Source: Atherinomorus stipes (Eukaryota > Chordata > Actinopteri > Atheriniformes > Atherinidae). From it: a DNA stretch of 64,000 nucleotides. Location of the stretch: positions 1,178,001 through 1,242,000 of the forward strand of contig JALJCO010012849.1 of NCBI GenBank assembly GCA_023101725.1, read 5' to 3'. The position numbers were made by a program, and so were the translations under genes. Positions 24,906-38,200 of the stretch are shown in pieces (position 1 is the first letter of the stretch; each line of letters begins with the position of its first letter). The notes under the pieces were generated by a model, which did no database searches, had not been told where the DNA came from, and saw nothing but the letters and a program-made list of their open reading frames with translations.

Positions 24906-27129
24906 CTTAGTTTACATCCTGTTTAAAACTGGAGAAAATCCGGTGTTTGCTTCAGTGTATGAGCAACAGATATGTGGTCATTTCTTTATGTCTATGGATT
25001 GATGGCAATGACAGAAAAGGGGGGGGGTGGGGTGTAATTCTGTTATAATTTTTAAAATAATTTTTGCATTATTGCTCCTGTAAATGCACATCAGGATTTT
25101 TGTTTGTATATTGTTGAAAAAACTTTTGTTCCAGATATTACACATTTAGATCATTAATTCAGTCCAATTCATTTATAAAACACTAATTCGCAATAATAGA
25201 CATCTGGTCACTTTAAAGACAATGTAAACAAATTCAGTACAAACCCAGTTAGATGCAATTTACTATAAAGTGATAACATTGTATTTTATGTACTGCATGT
25301 CATAAAGAGGTGTTCACAAACAGGTTGTAAAGCTATAAATTAAAACTGTCAATGTACCTTTAAAGGCACCATCTTTAAGGTCCAATTGTGGATACAAAAA
25401 TGTGTGGAAATAACTCAAAATTGACTTTTTTGGTATTTTTCTTTTTTTAAACAATGGAATAAGATAGGAGCTCTATAAATTGTCTGCAGCATCAGAGGTG
25501 AATTCAGTGGTCGGGTTATACTCAGAAGTAGCTCTGTAACTCTTTCCTGTGACATAAACAGGAGATAAAGGCCAGCATGCTGCGGGATCATCTTAAAGAT
25601 GATCAAACATGCAAGAGCTGAATTGTTTTACTGTCTTCGTGGTTCTTTATAAGGGAACAAACCTTTTCTCTGTTAATCTCTTGCAAGAGTTCAAGTCGAG
25701 ACTCTGAGGTCACTGATGTTTCTGGCAGACCAACCCATCTGAATGTGTGTCACGGAGCCGGTAACGCGAGGTACAAGTTGTTATTCACCATTTTAAAAGC
25801 AATCGTCCAAAATATTCCCATTCCTGCTTAGAGATTAACTGTGAGCATGTTTGTGAATAATGCCTCAGGGAGGAGAGATGATCTATTTTTAAGTATTTCC
25901 TTTTGGCAGCCGATCACTCAAGTGTTTGCTGTTTCCCCCCTCCTTTCTCTACATGCTGTGTCCAGGTAGTGATAAGACACCACCCATTTACCGTCAACAT
26001 CCAGCCTGTGACACTTCCTCTTCTGAGAAACTGAGCGGCTTTCTCTCACTCTCCAGCTGACAGGTTTCTTTTTGGCAGGAGCTCCACAGAATGAGATGAC
26101 CTTAACTTTTTGTATCTTCCTGCACACACCTCCCCTGTGAACATTTCTAACTTTCACAGAATCTCCTCAGACAGCAGAAGTCATGTGCTTATCCCATCTC
26201 AGGGTTTCTGAACCCTCTGACTTCACCTCTCCAAGTCCTGACAGAGTTTATGGTAACACAGACCACAGTGTCAAATCATCACCATAACGCCACACTGACT
26301 CACTTCTTGGCGGCAGTGAATCAGCCGACACACCGGCCCCGCTCTCGCTGTGGTGATTGGGGACTGCTGGGAAGACGAGGACGGGACCTGCGATTAGGGA
26401 CTCGCCACAATGACTGCAGACATTTCAAAGAAGCCACAGCCTGTTTAAACTCTGCGTGTGTGTGAGTGTGCACAAAACGTGGAGGGCTGCGTTTTTGTCT
26501 GGAAGGCAAAAAAATGTCAAAAGCCGAACAAAAACAATGTAAATTATGCAGAAATATGAGAAACCTCGAAAGCAAATTCTGGTTTACCGTTACTAGATTG
26601 AAACTGCTGCGACAGGCATATTTGTAACTTTATGTTTTACGACGATGTGAATTACACATGCTCTCATTTATGTCCTCTGATATTTGCAAATACACACTAA
26701 TAACTAATAAAAGTAGCTAATCGGCTAAAGCAAGCATCAGAGAAGGGCAGAATGGTCAACCAGGATTTTCATGCACAACCATCTCTAGTGCTTAAAGAGA
26801 AAAGTCTGAGAAAGAGAAACTATCCAGCGAGCGGCAGTTGTCTGGACCAGAATTCCTTGCTTTTGTCAGAGAACGGGCAGACTGAATGGAGATAAAAGGG
26901 TAACAGTAACTCCAAAAAATCGTTGCTGTTGGGGTACAAACCTCCTATCTCCATTTTACATCATTAAAAAAAACCCCTCTACTTCATGTGAGCTTCATTT
27001 GGTGAAAATAAGTAAATAAATAAATTAATACAATCAAATATACGACTTTAATGTAAAAAACCCAATCCAAAGTTTGATGATGATGTGTCCAGGTTTGACA
27101 AAACTACATGTTCTTTTTCACTTCCTGAA

Positions 27130-27930
27130 AAATAACCGTTTTGGACATAGGTTTGCACCCGACAGCAGCGAAATGCTGGTTACTATCAAGATATGCGCGT
27201 ATAACACATCACATCTTGAAGCAGATGGGCTACAGCATCAGAAAACAGGAAAATGAGGGTACAATTCACACAGATGCACCAAAACTGGACAATCGAAGAT
27301 GGAAAAACATTAACTGGTCTGACGAGTCTTCATTCAAACTGCAGGACTCAGATGGAAGAGTCAGAATTAGCTGCATATAAAACAAAACCATGGATCCATA
27401 CTGCCTTTTATCAAAGACTCAGGCTGCTACTGGGGCTGTAATGGTCAGGGATACTGGATTTTCTGGACAGACTCTGGGCTCATTAGAACCAACTGAGCAC
27501 ACTTTAACCACCACAGCAGTCTACCTGGCTATTTTGCTAACCATGTCCATCTGTTTATGACCAGTGTAGCATCCAATGATGGCCACTTCCAGCAGGATAG
27601 AGCACCATGTCACAAAGCTCAAATCACCTCCACCTGGTTTTTGAACATGACAATGAGTTCACTGTACGCCAATGGTCTCCACAGTCACCAGATCTTAATC
27701 CAACACCTTTGGGTTGTGGTGGATGTTGAGCTTTTCATCAAGGATGTGCAGCTGACAAATCTGCAGCAACTGTGTGATGCCATCATGTCAATATGAAGCA
27801 ATCTCTTAGGAACGTTTCGGACACTTTGTTGAATCTATGCCACCAAGACCTAAAGCAGTTCTAAAGGAAAAGGGCATCTAACCCAGTACTAACAAAGTGG
27901 ACCTGATAAAGTGGCCAGTGAGTCGATATT
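27130..27930 (+). pseudogene. Degenerate Tc1/mariner transposase
   Basis: Recognisable pieces lie in two frames: WKNINWSDESSFKLQDSDGR (first catalytic Asp), then GHFQQDRAPCHKAQI (second Asp), a WPPQSPDLNP-like segment, and HLWVVVDVEL followed by LQQLCDAIMSI. The third catalytic acidic residue, normally Glu before HLW, is Gln here (IQHLW). Frameshifts and stops separate the pieces. No inverted repeats could be paired. DD34E transposases cut and paste at TA sites; this one cannot be active. Confidence 0.85.
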
Positions 27931-28424
27931 GTTTACCACAGCTTCTATGTTAAGTGTTTAGTCCTGCAAAGTGATTAGAAACAGACATCTATTGACAGTT
28001 TTCCACTGGATGTCACTGCTCAATCCACCTCAACCTTTGCCAACTTTGCTTTTCTCTGCAGACAGCTTCCCCCTCACTGTAGGTGTAAACTGCCCTCTGT
28101 GTGAAGAGTTGATTACATTTAGGGTTTGCAACAAACTTTGTATTGCAACCTTTCAACTCCATTTTTGCTCTCTATCAGCATGTATGTTGCTTATCTGTTT
28201 GATACTGGCCAGGTCAAGTGATTTTAATGTCTTTTTGTAAAGGTGAGCCACAAGGTTGATGCAAAAGTGATTAAAACTGCAAAAACATACAAGGTGATAA
28301 TTCTCATTTTGTGTAAACTTGTCATATCATTGTGTTTAAGATAAGAATATTGATTAGAGCAAGTTCAAAGTCTAAAGAAGGTTGTTAGTGCAGCTAAACA
28401 CATGAGCCCTCACATCATTAAACA

Positions 28425-29399
28425 TCTATCTGAATAAACTTTTTATTTGAGCGTGCCTTACCAAAAAGTACTTCTGAAAGCTGTGGACTTTTTATGCAGT
28501 TTTACAGTCTTGCTGCTTGTGCTTTTTTTTTTAAACCAAATTGCATGTTTTTTATACCACTGAAAGGAAACCAAGTTGTAGTAAACTGGTATTGTCTTGT
28601 AATAAAGCTGACAATGCAGCACAAAGTCTGAAGCAACTAATTTCTTTATATACTGCTTCCATACAGCCAGATTTTCCCGTAATCTTTGAAAAGTGATCTT
28701 GAATTATAGTTCCCCAGGCTTTTTCAAGGTCTTTCAAAGCTTCTCTTTGGATATTGGCTGCTTTTTCGCTCGCTTTCATTCCAGTCATTGTGTCAGAGGA
28801 ATGGTTTTAAAGTTTGTGAAGCCTAAACTTAACACTGACCTATGAATCATTCAAAAGATAAAAATGTACCAAACTCAATGGATAAAACATTGTCGTGCCA
28901 GCTTGTGAAGACAATTTAGCAAAGAACCAATTGTAAATTGTGTTTTTCTACTTTTTGTTAAAGGTAGCCTGTTCCCATTTCTTTAGATGAATGTAAAAAA
29001 ATGCCAAATACAGAACAGTTTAACAGACATGAAATGGTATTTTTACACCGACAAGGAGATTCCCAAAGACATGTAAGACAAACCCTCTGAATATCTCAAA
29101 TATTTTTTAGGAAATTGCACAAATCAGGCCTAAATAAGACATATATATCCACATACATCAGGTAAACAGTATCTGAAATTGTTGCCTTTGAGATATAAGA
29201 CGAACTTAAATATGTTAAGAGAGTGCAGGCCTTTAAAAAAAACGTAACTACTCTATTATGCCGTACAGTAGCTACGCATTTTCCAGTTTTTTTGGTAATG
29301 AATAAAGAAATGAGAGCTAGTTTGAGATTTTTCAGAGCTCTGTATGTGGTTATGTTCATATGTAGCGACTTCATGTGTAATTCTGCACCTGCTGGGATC
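28425..29399 (-). other. Probable pgs1 3' UTR
   Basis: This lies downstream of the pgs1 stop codon on the minus strand. AATAAA (plus-strand TTTATT at 28442-28447) is a candidate poly(A) signal. A minus-strand open frame at 28552-28788 has no family I can name and no splice support. Confidence 0.35.
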
Positions 29400-32300
29400 T
29401 CAGAAGAAGTTCTTGATGAGAGGAGTGACAAGTTTCACCCACAGCTTGACGTGACGGTCTGGCCGCTCAAACGTGGAGCTGGACACTTCTGTGGAGCGCT
29501 GGTACAGCATGGCCTGCTCCTGCCGGGTTAAAGACGCAGGTGTGTGTTTAGTCACGTGGTAAAGTCATGTAGCATCACTTCTGCATGTGGTTTAAAGGGG
29601 AAAAACAACTTAACCTCCTGCAGCTGACTCTGCAGCTCCTCGTTCTCTGTTACTATGGCGATTTGGGCCTCCAAGTCACGGTGAACAGAGCGGTAACCGA
29701 AATTAGGGGAGCCAATTAGAGTGAGGCAAGGCCGATTCTGCCCCTGGAGGTAATACCACAGACCTGTGAAGAGAGGAAAAGCCGAGTCAGTGAGGTGGTA
29801 ATCCGTTTCCAGCAGAGATCCCCGTCGGCCTAAAAACCACAACTAAAAGGAATCACATGCAGAAATCCCCAGCGTTGATCCAAAACCCCAAAATGTGAGA
29901 GTGAGTGTGCATCCTTGTCCTGAGGCCAAAACAGAATGAATGTACAAGCCTTCATTTCTCACGCTACATACCACTGTGACCACAAGAACAGCAAAGCAGG
30001 AGAACAGTGAGAGTAACTCCTTTCATATTTTTTTTAGAGGGCCTTCATCTGCATGGCAAGACATACATACATGTCCATAATTTTTCCCATTAATCATTTC
30101 AACGACATAAATCAAAACCAAAAGCCATGAGATGATTTATTTCAGCTGCATTTGCTCTGTCTCTTATAAATCTGGGGCCTTATCACTCAGAAAAAACTCT
30201 AAATCTCTAGTACACACAAGAAAACAAGCATTTGTTGAGTATACGTGTGCAATAAAATTAAATATGTATGATTAGTTTTTAGCTGAGCCACACACACACA
30301 CACACACACACAATCAGCCATGGCAGGAACTCTATTTCCTCTTGATCCCCCCCCCCCCCAACTACCAGCAAAAGAAAAAAAAATATAAGTAAATTACAAA
30401 AACAAGGTGGAGGTCCAGATTAATCCATCAACATTAAATGTAACTTTCATTATGGCATTTTCTCAGGGGGACAATAAGAAATAAAAGAGAGGAAACTGCT
30501 GAGGGTCCGGTGACTGAGGTCAACCTGGAGTTTTCTGTAAATGGAGTGAAAGAAAAACAGAACTGTTGCAAACAGGAAAAAAAGACTGACCACCCTTTAA
30601 AGACAGTAAAACGCCTTCAATGTCACCTGTGGAGGTTTTTTTGGGGAATTTTTTTTTTTTTCATATTAGAGGAAGCATCCATTCCTCCAGGAAACATAAC
30701 AATTTCCCTTCAGGATACTGAATTTACCTCAACAGCTTTGTTGTCTGTTGAGTCATTGCTGCTGTGAAATTAGCTTCAACGTGTAGATTTTAACAGCATC
30801 TACATTTTATCAGTTGTGCTGATGTAATGAGAAAATCTTTTTACCCTCTCTTTTTTGCCCTTTCTATAAGTAGAATCCACATATTAATTAGGGATTTAAT
30901 AATATATTAATCTGTATGGATTCATGGGTCTCTTCCGTTCACTCTCCTGCTTATTTTGTTCTTCCTATCAAGTCAAGCATCAATATGTAATTCATTAATA
31001 ACCAAGTTAAGAAATAAGGAATAGTACTTAGTTATAAAGGGAAGCTGTGAATCCACAAAGCTTCTGAATCTACAAAAGCTTTCACTCTCAAAACCATTAT
31101 GTTCGTACAGTTAACACAAAGACCTGTACATGCCAAGAGTGAAACAAAAGAAAGATCAATTTAATGTGTCAAAAACAAACATAACAAAGCACAAATACAA
31201 TACAAAATAAATACAAAAAAAGAGGACTGAAGCTGTTAGTTTTGTAGTGCTTTTGTTTTGCTGACCTTTAGCGTGAAATGTCCACTGCGACCTGTGGTAT
31301 TCGTGCAGGTGCACTCTCTCCTGCTGGCCTAGCCGGCACACTTGGTTGTAAAACTGTCTGGCGATGTGAATGTAAGCTGCAGGGATCGCTCCAGCGACAC
31401 CCTTGGCCCCGAAGAACCCGTTGACCTCAGGCGAGGCGGTGAGGATGCGGTAACTGGCTCCGGCCCCGAGCACCAGTCGCATGTAGGCCCGGGTCAGGTT
31501 GAAGTAACCTGATGTTAGGTAGACGGTGGATTCTGGCCCGGCATCTGTCAGCAGGCGCTGGAAGGCCGGAAAGAGAAAAAGTGATTTTTTTTTTTTTTTT
31601 TTTTTAAAGAGGATTTACAGCAACATTTCTTATAGTCCAATTTCTTTTACTATGGATGACATTTTAGGGACAGACCGTCTGACCTAATGCAAGACCAATC
31701 AGAGCCGGTCTCACCTGTGTGACCTGCTCGTCCACCTGGATGCCCAGCGGTTTCATCTGCACCAGAGGGAACACCCAGGTGTCCTCCTCCCCCTCGCTCA
31801 TCCCCTCGTCTTCAGAGTCCTCCGAGCGCTGCTGCAGCTTCTGCTTCATGTGAGCCGTATTCACCACCTCCATGATCCGCTTCCTCGCCACCGCTGAGAA
31901 GTCCTGCCGGTTGCCTGTTGGTCACAGAGACACAGCGTATGAGTGAGTGATTGGGACACACCGAGGAGGCAAAATGGGAGACAGGTCACACTGATCTCTG
32001 GGTCACAGTGTTCTGTGCTCTCTATGTGCGTTTATGACTCATGTTTTAAGGAGTACACTCCCTTTCAGAGCGTAAATCATTTGGTTTTAGAGTGAAAACA
32101 TTACAGTAATGTCATGTTTAGGTTAAGGTTGGAGTAAGAGCGGTAGCTCAAAGTAGTAGTTATGGTTCTGGTAAGTCTACAGGAAATGAGTCCATGTAAT
32201 GTTCTTAAAAGTGATGGAAACAGCTCAGACTTGGAGCAGACAGGAGGATACTGGAGCGTGTGAAAAGTCAGTTAACGAGCTGAAAATGATAGCTTCTGAT

Positions 32301-35170
32301 TGGCTGACAGTTCAACTTAACATCTTGTCATTTTCAGATACTGAAAAGTAACCTGTGATTTTGCTCAGTGCTCATGGTGTTGCTATGGCTACCTGAACTA
32401 TAAAGGCAGATGAACTTTTTCCACCATTCCGGCCCTGATGGGAGGCAAAAAACTAGAATGATCTGTGGGGCATCAATGTGCTGCAGCGAGGAAATCAACA
32501 TGCTTCAGTTTAAGAACATTTTGGGATTAGTTTGATGTTTTTGCAGCAAAAAAACAACTAGATAAATTCATTTCTGCTCATAATCTAAATTGCATGCTGA
32601 TAATAAAAAGGCAAACTCATATTTACTGTAAATGCTTGATTATGTTCAAGATGTTAAAAATCTACTAAAATTTTATTTTCTCAGCCTATTGATGAAAAGT
32701 CAACTTTAATTTCTTTCAAACTTACAAAAAACTAAAACAAACAGTGTGGGTTCACTGAGCATCCAGTCTGGTTCAATGCTTTTTGTGTGTATCCGGAAAT
32801 AAACGTAGTGGCATCTGCACCATTTACAAATGACGCTGATATTAACATAGTCATATGGCTGCTGATGTGCAGCTCAGTTTATGTAAAAAAGTTTAATTTG
32901 CAGCATTTTCAGCTGTTTGGGTGTGTCTCAGTTTCCGTTTTGTGCCTCATAATTACAATATAATCCATGGTTGTGATTATTTTGCATAATCATCCGTGCA
33001 AGAAGAACTGTGTGAAACTAACTGTGGTTTCCCACTGTTTGATAGAGTTGACTGTTTTACAGAGATGGTGTCATCTTGTCGCACTCTTGTCTTTTTGCTG
33101 CACAAATGTTGTAAATTTTTTTGTTAACAACGCCTAAAAAAACAAACATTGCAACTTTTATTCATGTTTCAGCATTTTTTGGCAATAACTTTTGCGCTCT
33201 CTTTATTATAATAGTGTGATATTACATTTACAGGTTTGTGCCATAACAGTAGCATAAAGGTGAAGAAAGACAAAATATGCAAAATACCACAGTAAGTCAT
33301 CAACTACAATTCCATAATCATGCATGACTTGCAGTGTGTTGAGCTCTGTTAATCATTCAGTGAAACCTTATAAACGGATTACTGTTAACTAGGGATGCAC
33401 CGAAAATTCGACCACCGAAAATTTTCGGCCGAAAATGACCCAAAAGTGCATTTTCGGTTTTCGGCCGAAAGACATAAATCACCGAAACAACGCAGCCGGA
33501 AGTCGTGATGACAGCAGCGGGAAACAGGGTCACACGCAAACAGCGCAGAGAGCACGTGGAAACGGGATAAGAGCCAGAATGTCTGCGGTGTGGACTTATT
33601 TCACTATCTCGGAGAAAGACCCACGCATGGCGATTTGCAAAACATGCAATGCTGAAATTTCAAGGGGGGGTGTGTCTACAAAAAGTTTCTCCACGTCTGG
33701 TTTAATTTATCACCTGAAGTCCAAACATCCTCATCACCATTCTGAATATGAGAAAAATACTGCACAGAAAAGGAAACTGACACCGAGCACGCCCACTCCG
33801 TCTGTAGCGGACGTGTTCGAAAAAGGCAAAAAAGTTTTCCGCTGATTCCGCCAAGGCAAAGGGCATAACACAAAAAATTGTGGAATTCATTGCCTTAGAC
33901 GATCAGCCGTTCTCCGTCGTAGAAGATGTGGGATTTCGTAGGCTGATTGATCACATTGAGCCCCGTTATGCTATGCCAAGCAGACGACATTTATCAGACG
34001 TGTGTTTACCTGAGCTGTTTAATGTTGTTGCAACTCATATCCACGAGCTTCTAGCATCAGATATTACAGCCATCAGTTTCACGACTGACATATGGAGCTC
34101 CGATGTCAGCATCACCAGCATGCTCAGCCTAACTGCGCAGTGGATCGACACTGATTTCAAGCTGCAAAAGATTCTGCTCCATTCACAAGAGTTCAGAGGC
34201 TCACACACAGCAGCAGCAATTTCTGATGCATTCACAAATATGTTCGACACCTGGCATATCAATCGATCTAAAGTGCATGCCATAGTCAGTGACAATGCAA
34301 GAAATATGGCAAAAGCAATAGAAGACAGCCAGCTAAAAGGAATACGATGCATGGCCCACACACTACATCTGGCTGTGAACGAGGGAGTGTTGTCTCAGCG
34401 CAGCGTCAAAGACGTCTTGGCTATAGGCCGAAGGATAGTTGGTCACTTTAAACATTCTCAGCTGGCCTATTCCCGCTTACAGTCTATGCAAGATCAGCTT
34501 GGAACAATAATAAAACGGTTCCAGCAAGACGTGAGTACACGATGGAACAGCACTTTTTACATGCTGGAAAGCCTGTCTGCACAAAAGCGCGTCTTGGCTG
34601 CTTACAGTGCAGATTACGAGCTCCCTGCGACCCTCACTTCACACCAGTGGGTCTTAATAGAAAACATTCTCTCCGTCCTTGCCCCCTTTGAGCAACTAAC
34701 TAAGGAGATCAGCTCCTCTGACGCATCGGTTGCAGACGTAATACCGTTAATTGCGGCACTAAAGCGTCTTCTAAGCAAAGAAGTTGAAACGGACCACGGA
34801 GTGAAAACCATGAAAAATACACTCCTCGAGTCTGTCAACAGGCGTTTTGCGGATATCTATAATGATCCACTGCACTTTATCGCGACTGTACTTGATCCGC
34901 GTTATAAGGATGATTATTTGGATGTGGGGATAAAACAGCGCGCACGAGAAATGATTCAGGCTGCGATGGATGCGGACAACCCCCCCACAGAGGGACCAGC
35001 GCACAGCGCAGGAGGAGAGCAGAGCGCCGAAAAAAGGATTCGTCTCTCTGCACCAGATGAGGGGCTTGCACCTTCGTTGTCTGATATGTTCAATGAGATC
35101 CTGCAAGAGAGTGCCCCAAACAGCAATAGGTAGGTTGTTCTGCTCTGACAATTTCATTTTTCAGCTCGTG

Positions 35171-35201
<31 letters not shown>

Positions 35202-38200
35202 AAATGTTTATTATGCAGTGACCTTTTATCTTTCTCAAATGTCAGGCAGCCAACAAGCTCAACCACTCAACAGTTGGACAGTTATTTGTCTGAAGTCCCC
35301 ATCTCCAGAAGTGATGACCCTCTTGCCTACTGGAGAAATAACCATGGCCGCTTTCCTGACCTGGCAAAGATGGCACGCAAGTACTTGTCTGCACCATGCA
35401 CAAGCACTGACAGCGAGAGACTGTTCAGTACTGCAGCTCATGTTCTTGATGAGAAGAGGAACAGACTTCACTGTGACAAAGCGGAAAAGTTACTCTTCAT
35501 CAAGAAAAACCTGCCACTTTACCTCAAGAAGTAGAATGGGCGTGTCTAGTATTTGTTTTTCTCTTTGTATGCCCACAATTCTTGGCACATTTGTTGTTGA
35601 TAAATGCCTACAGGCCATGGTAATCTTTGTTTGATACACTTTTGTTATAGGCCAACAGAGAAAATATTGTAGCAGTTGCACTTGTTCTGAATGGACTCTG
35701 TTGTAGTAGTCTTATGGAGAAAAATATGTTCTCATTCTCACATAAGTGTAAAGTGTATTTTATATTTAATTTCACAGTCTTTCAGCAGGCCAGTCAGTTA
35801 TAAACCTGTATATCATTATTTGTAGTAGTAGTCCTACAGAGAAAAACTTAAAAGGCACTTAATTATGCACTTTGTGTTTTTATGTGAGAACATATTTAAT
35901 TTCACAGTCTTTCAGCAGGCCAGTCAGTTATAAGCCTGGAAATTATTATTTGCTGTAGTAGTCCTACAGAGAAAAACTTAAAAGGCAATATGTAATGCAC
36001 ACGAGTGGAGTCAAGTTAAATATTTAATTTTGAATTTTATTTATATTGTGCATTGCCGTAATGTCAGTGGTAAATAAATATTTTGATACTTCTGTAATTG
36101 ATTATTGCAATGTCTTTATTTTAGTGAGGTTAGTACACATCGTAGCCAAAAATGCTATGGTTTTAATAATTGACATGATTTCTTTCGGTGTTTCGGTTTT
36201 CGGTTTTCGGCCTTGGTTGGCTCATTTTTTCGGTTTCGGTTTCGGCCAAGAATTTTCATTTCGGTGCATCCCTACTGTTAACACCCCAAAAAGCTTTGTG
36301 TAAGAGACCTCCTTGTAATAATTGCAAAGTTAAATGGATGTTGGTGTGAAGAATCTTACAGCATAAAGGGGAGAGCGGTCAAACACAATCAGGATGTTTG
36401 AGTGCAGTTAAACATATTAGGTAATTTAACTGGACAACTGTCTTTGTCTTTCCGGGTACTCCGGCTCCTCCCACTGTCCAAATACATGCATGTTAGGTTA
36501 ATTGGTCACTCTAAATTGCCCCTAGGAGTGAAAGTGAGTGTACGTGGTTGTCTGTCTCTCTGTGGTGGCCCTGTGACAGACTGGCGACCTGTCCAAGGTG
36601 TACCCTGCCTCTAGCCTGATAATAGCTGGGACAGGCTCCAGAAACTCCCACAAAACCTGAACTGGATAAGCGGTACAAAAACTGAATGAATACTGTCTTT
36701 ATACTGCCTGAGAGACCCATGTATCTCTTGGCTTATTCTGTCACCTCAAGGAATTGTGGAACATGCTTAAGAGTGTCTCTAAGTGCAGGTGCAAACTGAT
36801 TTCAGTTGGACTAGCATACTTTAAAAGTACAGTTTTAGTCAGACTATCAAAATTAAGACTATTTACGTTCATATAAACAGACAGAATGTCAAGATTAAGT
36901 GAAGCAAATTGTTTTTTTTTGTTGGATACTCCCACTGGAAGTGTGTGAGCTGTAATTTTGGGTGAAGAGACCCTTTAAAGAGCCCATGTTTTCTGGCTTA
37001 TCTTATGGTAAAATAACATAATGTAAGCCCCCCAAACAACCTAGCCACTATGACATCATAGTTTGTGGATTGGGTTGAGATTGCTGGAAACGTCCTCCAT
37101 TATGACCATTTTTGCATTGCAAGGACCAAGAAATCTACTACTGCTTATCAGCATAAGGGAATTTTTTTGGGTTTGTTTGTTTTTGATAAGTCTCCACGAC
37201 AATGTGTCTGGTTGTGAGGTCAAGATGCCCCTTTTCAGCTTCCTTAAAGATCCAGCGACCTTGCATCAGCGGATGTAGTTTGTTTTTCCTGGCCAGCAAC
37301 GCAGTCGTTAAGATGTTAGGATTTGTTCCCTGCACACTACAGATGGCTGTTTTATGAACAAGGCCGAGTACAGACTGTGTGTGTGCGTGTGTGTGTGTGT
37401 TCCCACCACATATCTTCTTCCAGCAACACTGTGACATCACATCTCTATTCCTGGTGTTCGTTTCTGCAGCCCAGTCCTGTAGACATGATGTCATTCATCT
37501 CTCAAACTAACATCCTGGCACACCGTGCTCCAGTTACGGACACACATTCTGAATGTGTGTGCGTGTGTTTGTGTGTAAGGCAAAATCCTGACAACTTCAG
37601 ATCCGGCTGCAAGGCTTGCAAACCACACGAGCTCGCCCTGTCTGATCCTGCTCACTGCACTCTCAGAGAACCCATCTCTGAGCAGCACTTCGGTCTGAAG
37701 CTTTCACGCTCCATTAGCATAACCTGTTGGCGGCTGGTGCTGAAAGCCAGGTTGTAACCGAGCTTAACGTGTCACACACTGTCAAAACAAGCCGAAGCAT
37801 TAACCTGAATCTGTGTGCATACAACCGTGATTGGTTTTCTACCTTTGTACGGGTGCACCATGCCCTCCAGCATGGTGACCGAGTCGTCGGGCTGAAGCTG
37901 CAGGGAGACGTCCCCCACTGCTTCCACTAGATCGGAGAAGAAATCTGCCACCTCCCTGCAATTCTCCAGCAGAACGTAGCGATCCTGCCGGTTGGTGAAG
38001 TACGAGTCGCTCAGGTTGGCCCTGAAAAAAGGACAAGGGAAGAAAGGCCTCTTGAGATGAGGGGATTTCCATGTTTTGATTTGTCATCGTCATTTTTTAA
38101 CTCTTACACCTTTCCTCCCTCATGCAAATGTGCTCAGGTTATGTGAAAAGGAAACCTACTTCAACATTTATCTCAGGTATGACGCAGAATATGTGCCAGC

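Larger units (their letters stand above)
23591..28420. other. Intergenic space between orphan exon and pgs1 3' end
   Basis: No intact gene is present. It holds an L1-type LINE fragment and a degenerate Tc1 transposase, both listed separately. A GC-rich patch at 26320-26460 has no supportable coding potential on either strand. A G-run lies at 25019-25027. Confidence 0.5.
33390..36274 (+). mobile_element. hAT DNA transposon, 2885 bp, with perfect 8-bp TSD
   Basis: The ends are TAGGGATGCACCGAAA and its complement, flanked by the direct repeat CTGTTAAC (33382-33389 and 36275-36282). Subterminal DNA is dense in TTTCGGCCGAAA-type palindromic repeats, likely transposase binding sites. The internal gene codes for a BED-finger transposase on the plus strand, antisense to pgs1. 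A roughly 130-bp tandem duplication lies in the 3' untranslated part (35763-36000). The intact TSD and mostly open gene point to a fairly recent insertion. Confidence 0.96.
31915..37842 (-). other. pgs1 intron 6, host of a hAT element
   Basis: This 5.9 kb intron contains the 2.9 kb hAT insertion (33390-36274) and a dispersed repeat at 36440-36690. The remainder (31915-33380 and 36700-37842) shows no exon or RNA gene. Confidence 0.7.

Noticed and set aside
26321..26575. GC-rich minus-strand frame
   Set aside because: It has Arg/Pro-rich low complexity and no splice sites matching the orphan exon at 23411-23590.
28552..28788. Minus-strand 78-codon frame
   Set aside because: Possibly transposase-derived or 3' UTR of pgs1, but no motif was clear enough to name.
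29223..29531. 102-codon plus-strand frame
   Set aside because: It is antisense to the last pgs1 exon and its 3' UTR; the minus-strand frame matches the PGS1 C-terminus.
37323..37757. 144-codon plus-strand frame in pgs1 intron 6
   Set aside because: It is rich in Cys/Val from GT repeats, typical of translated microsatellite, with no gene context.
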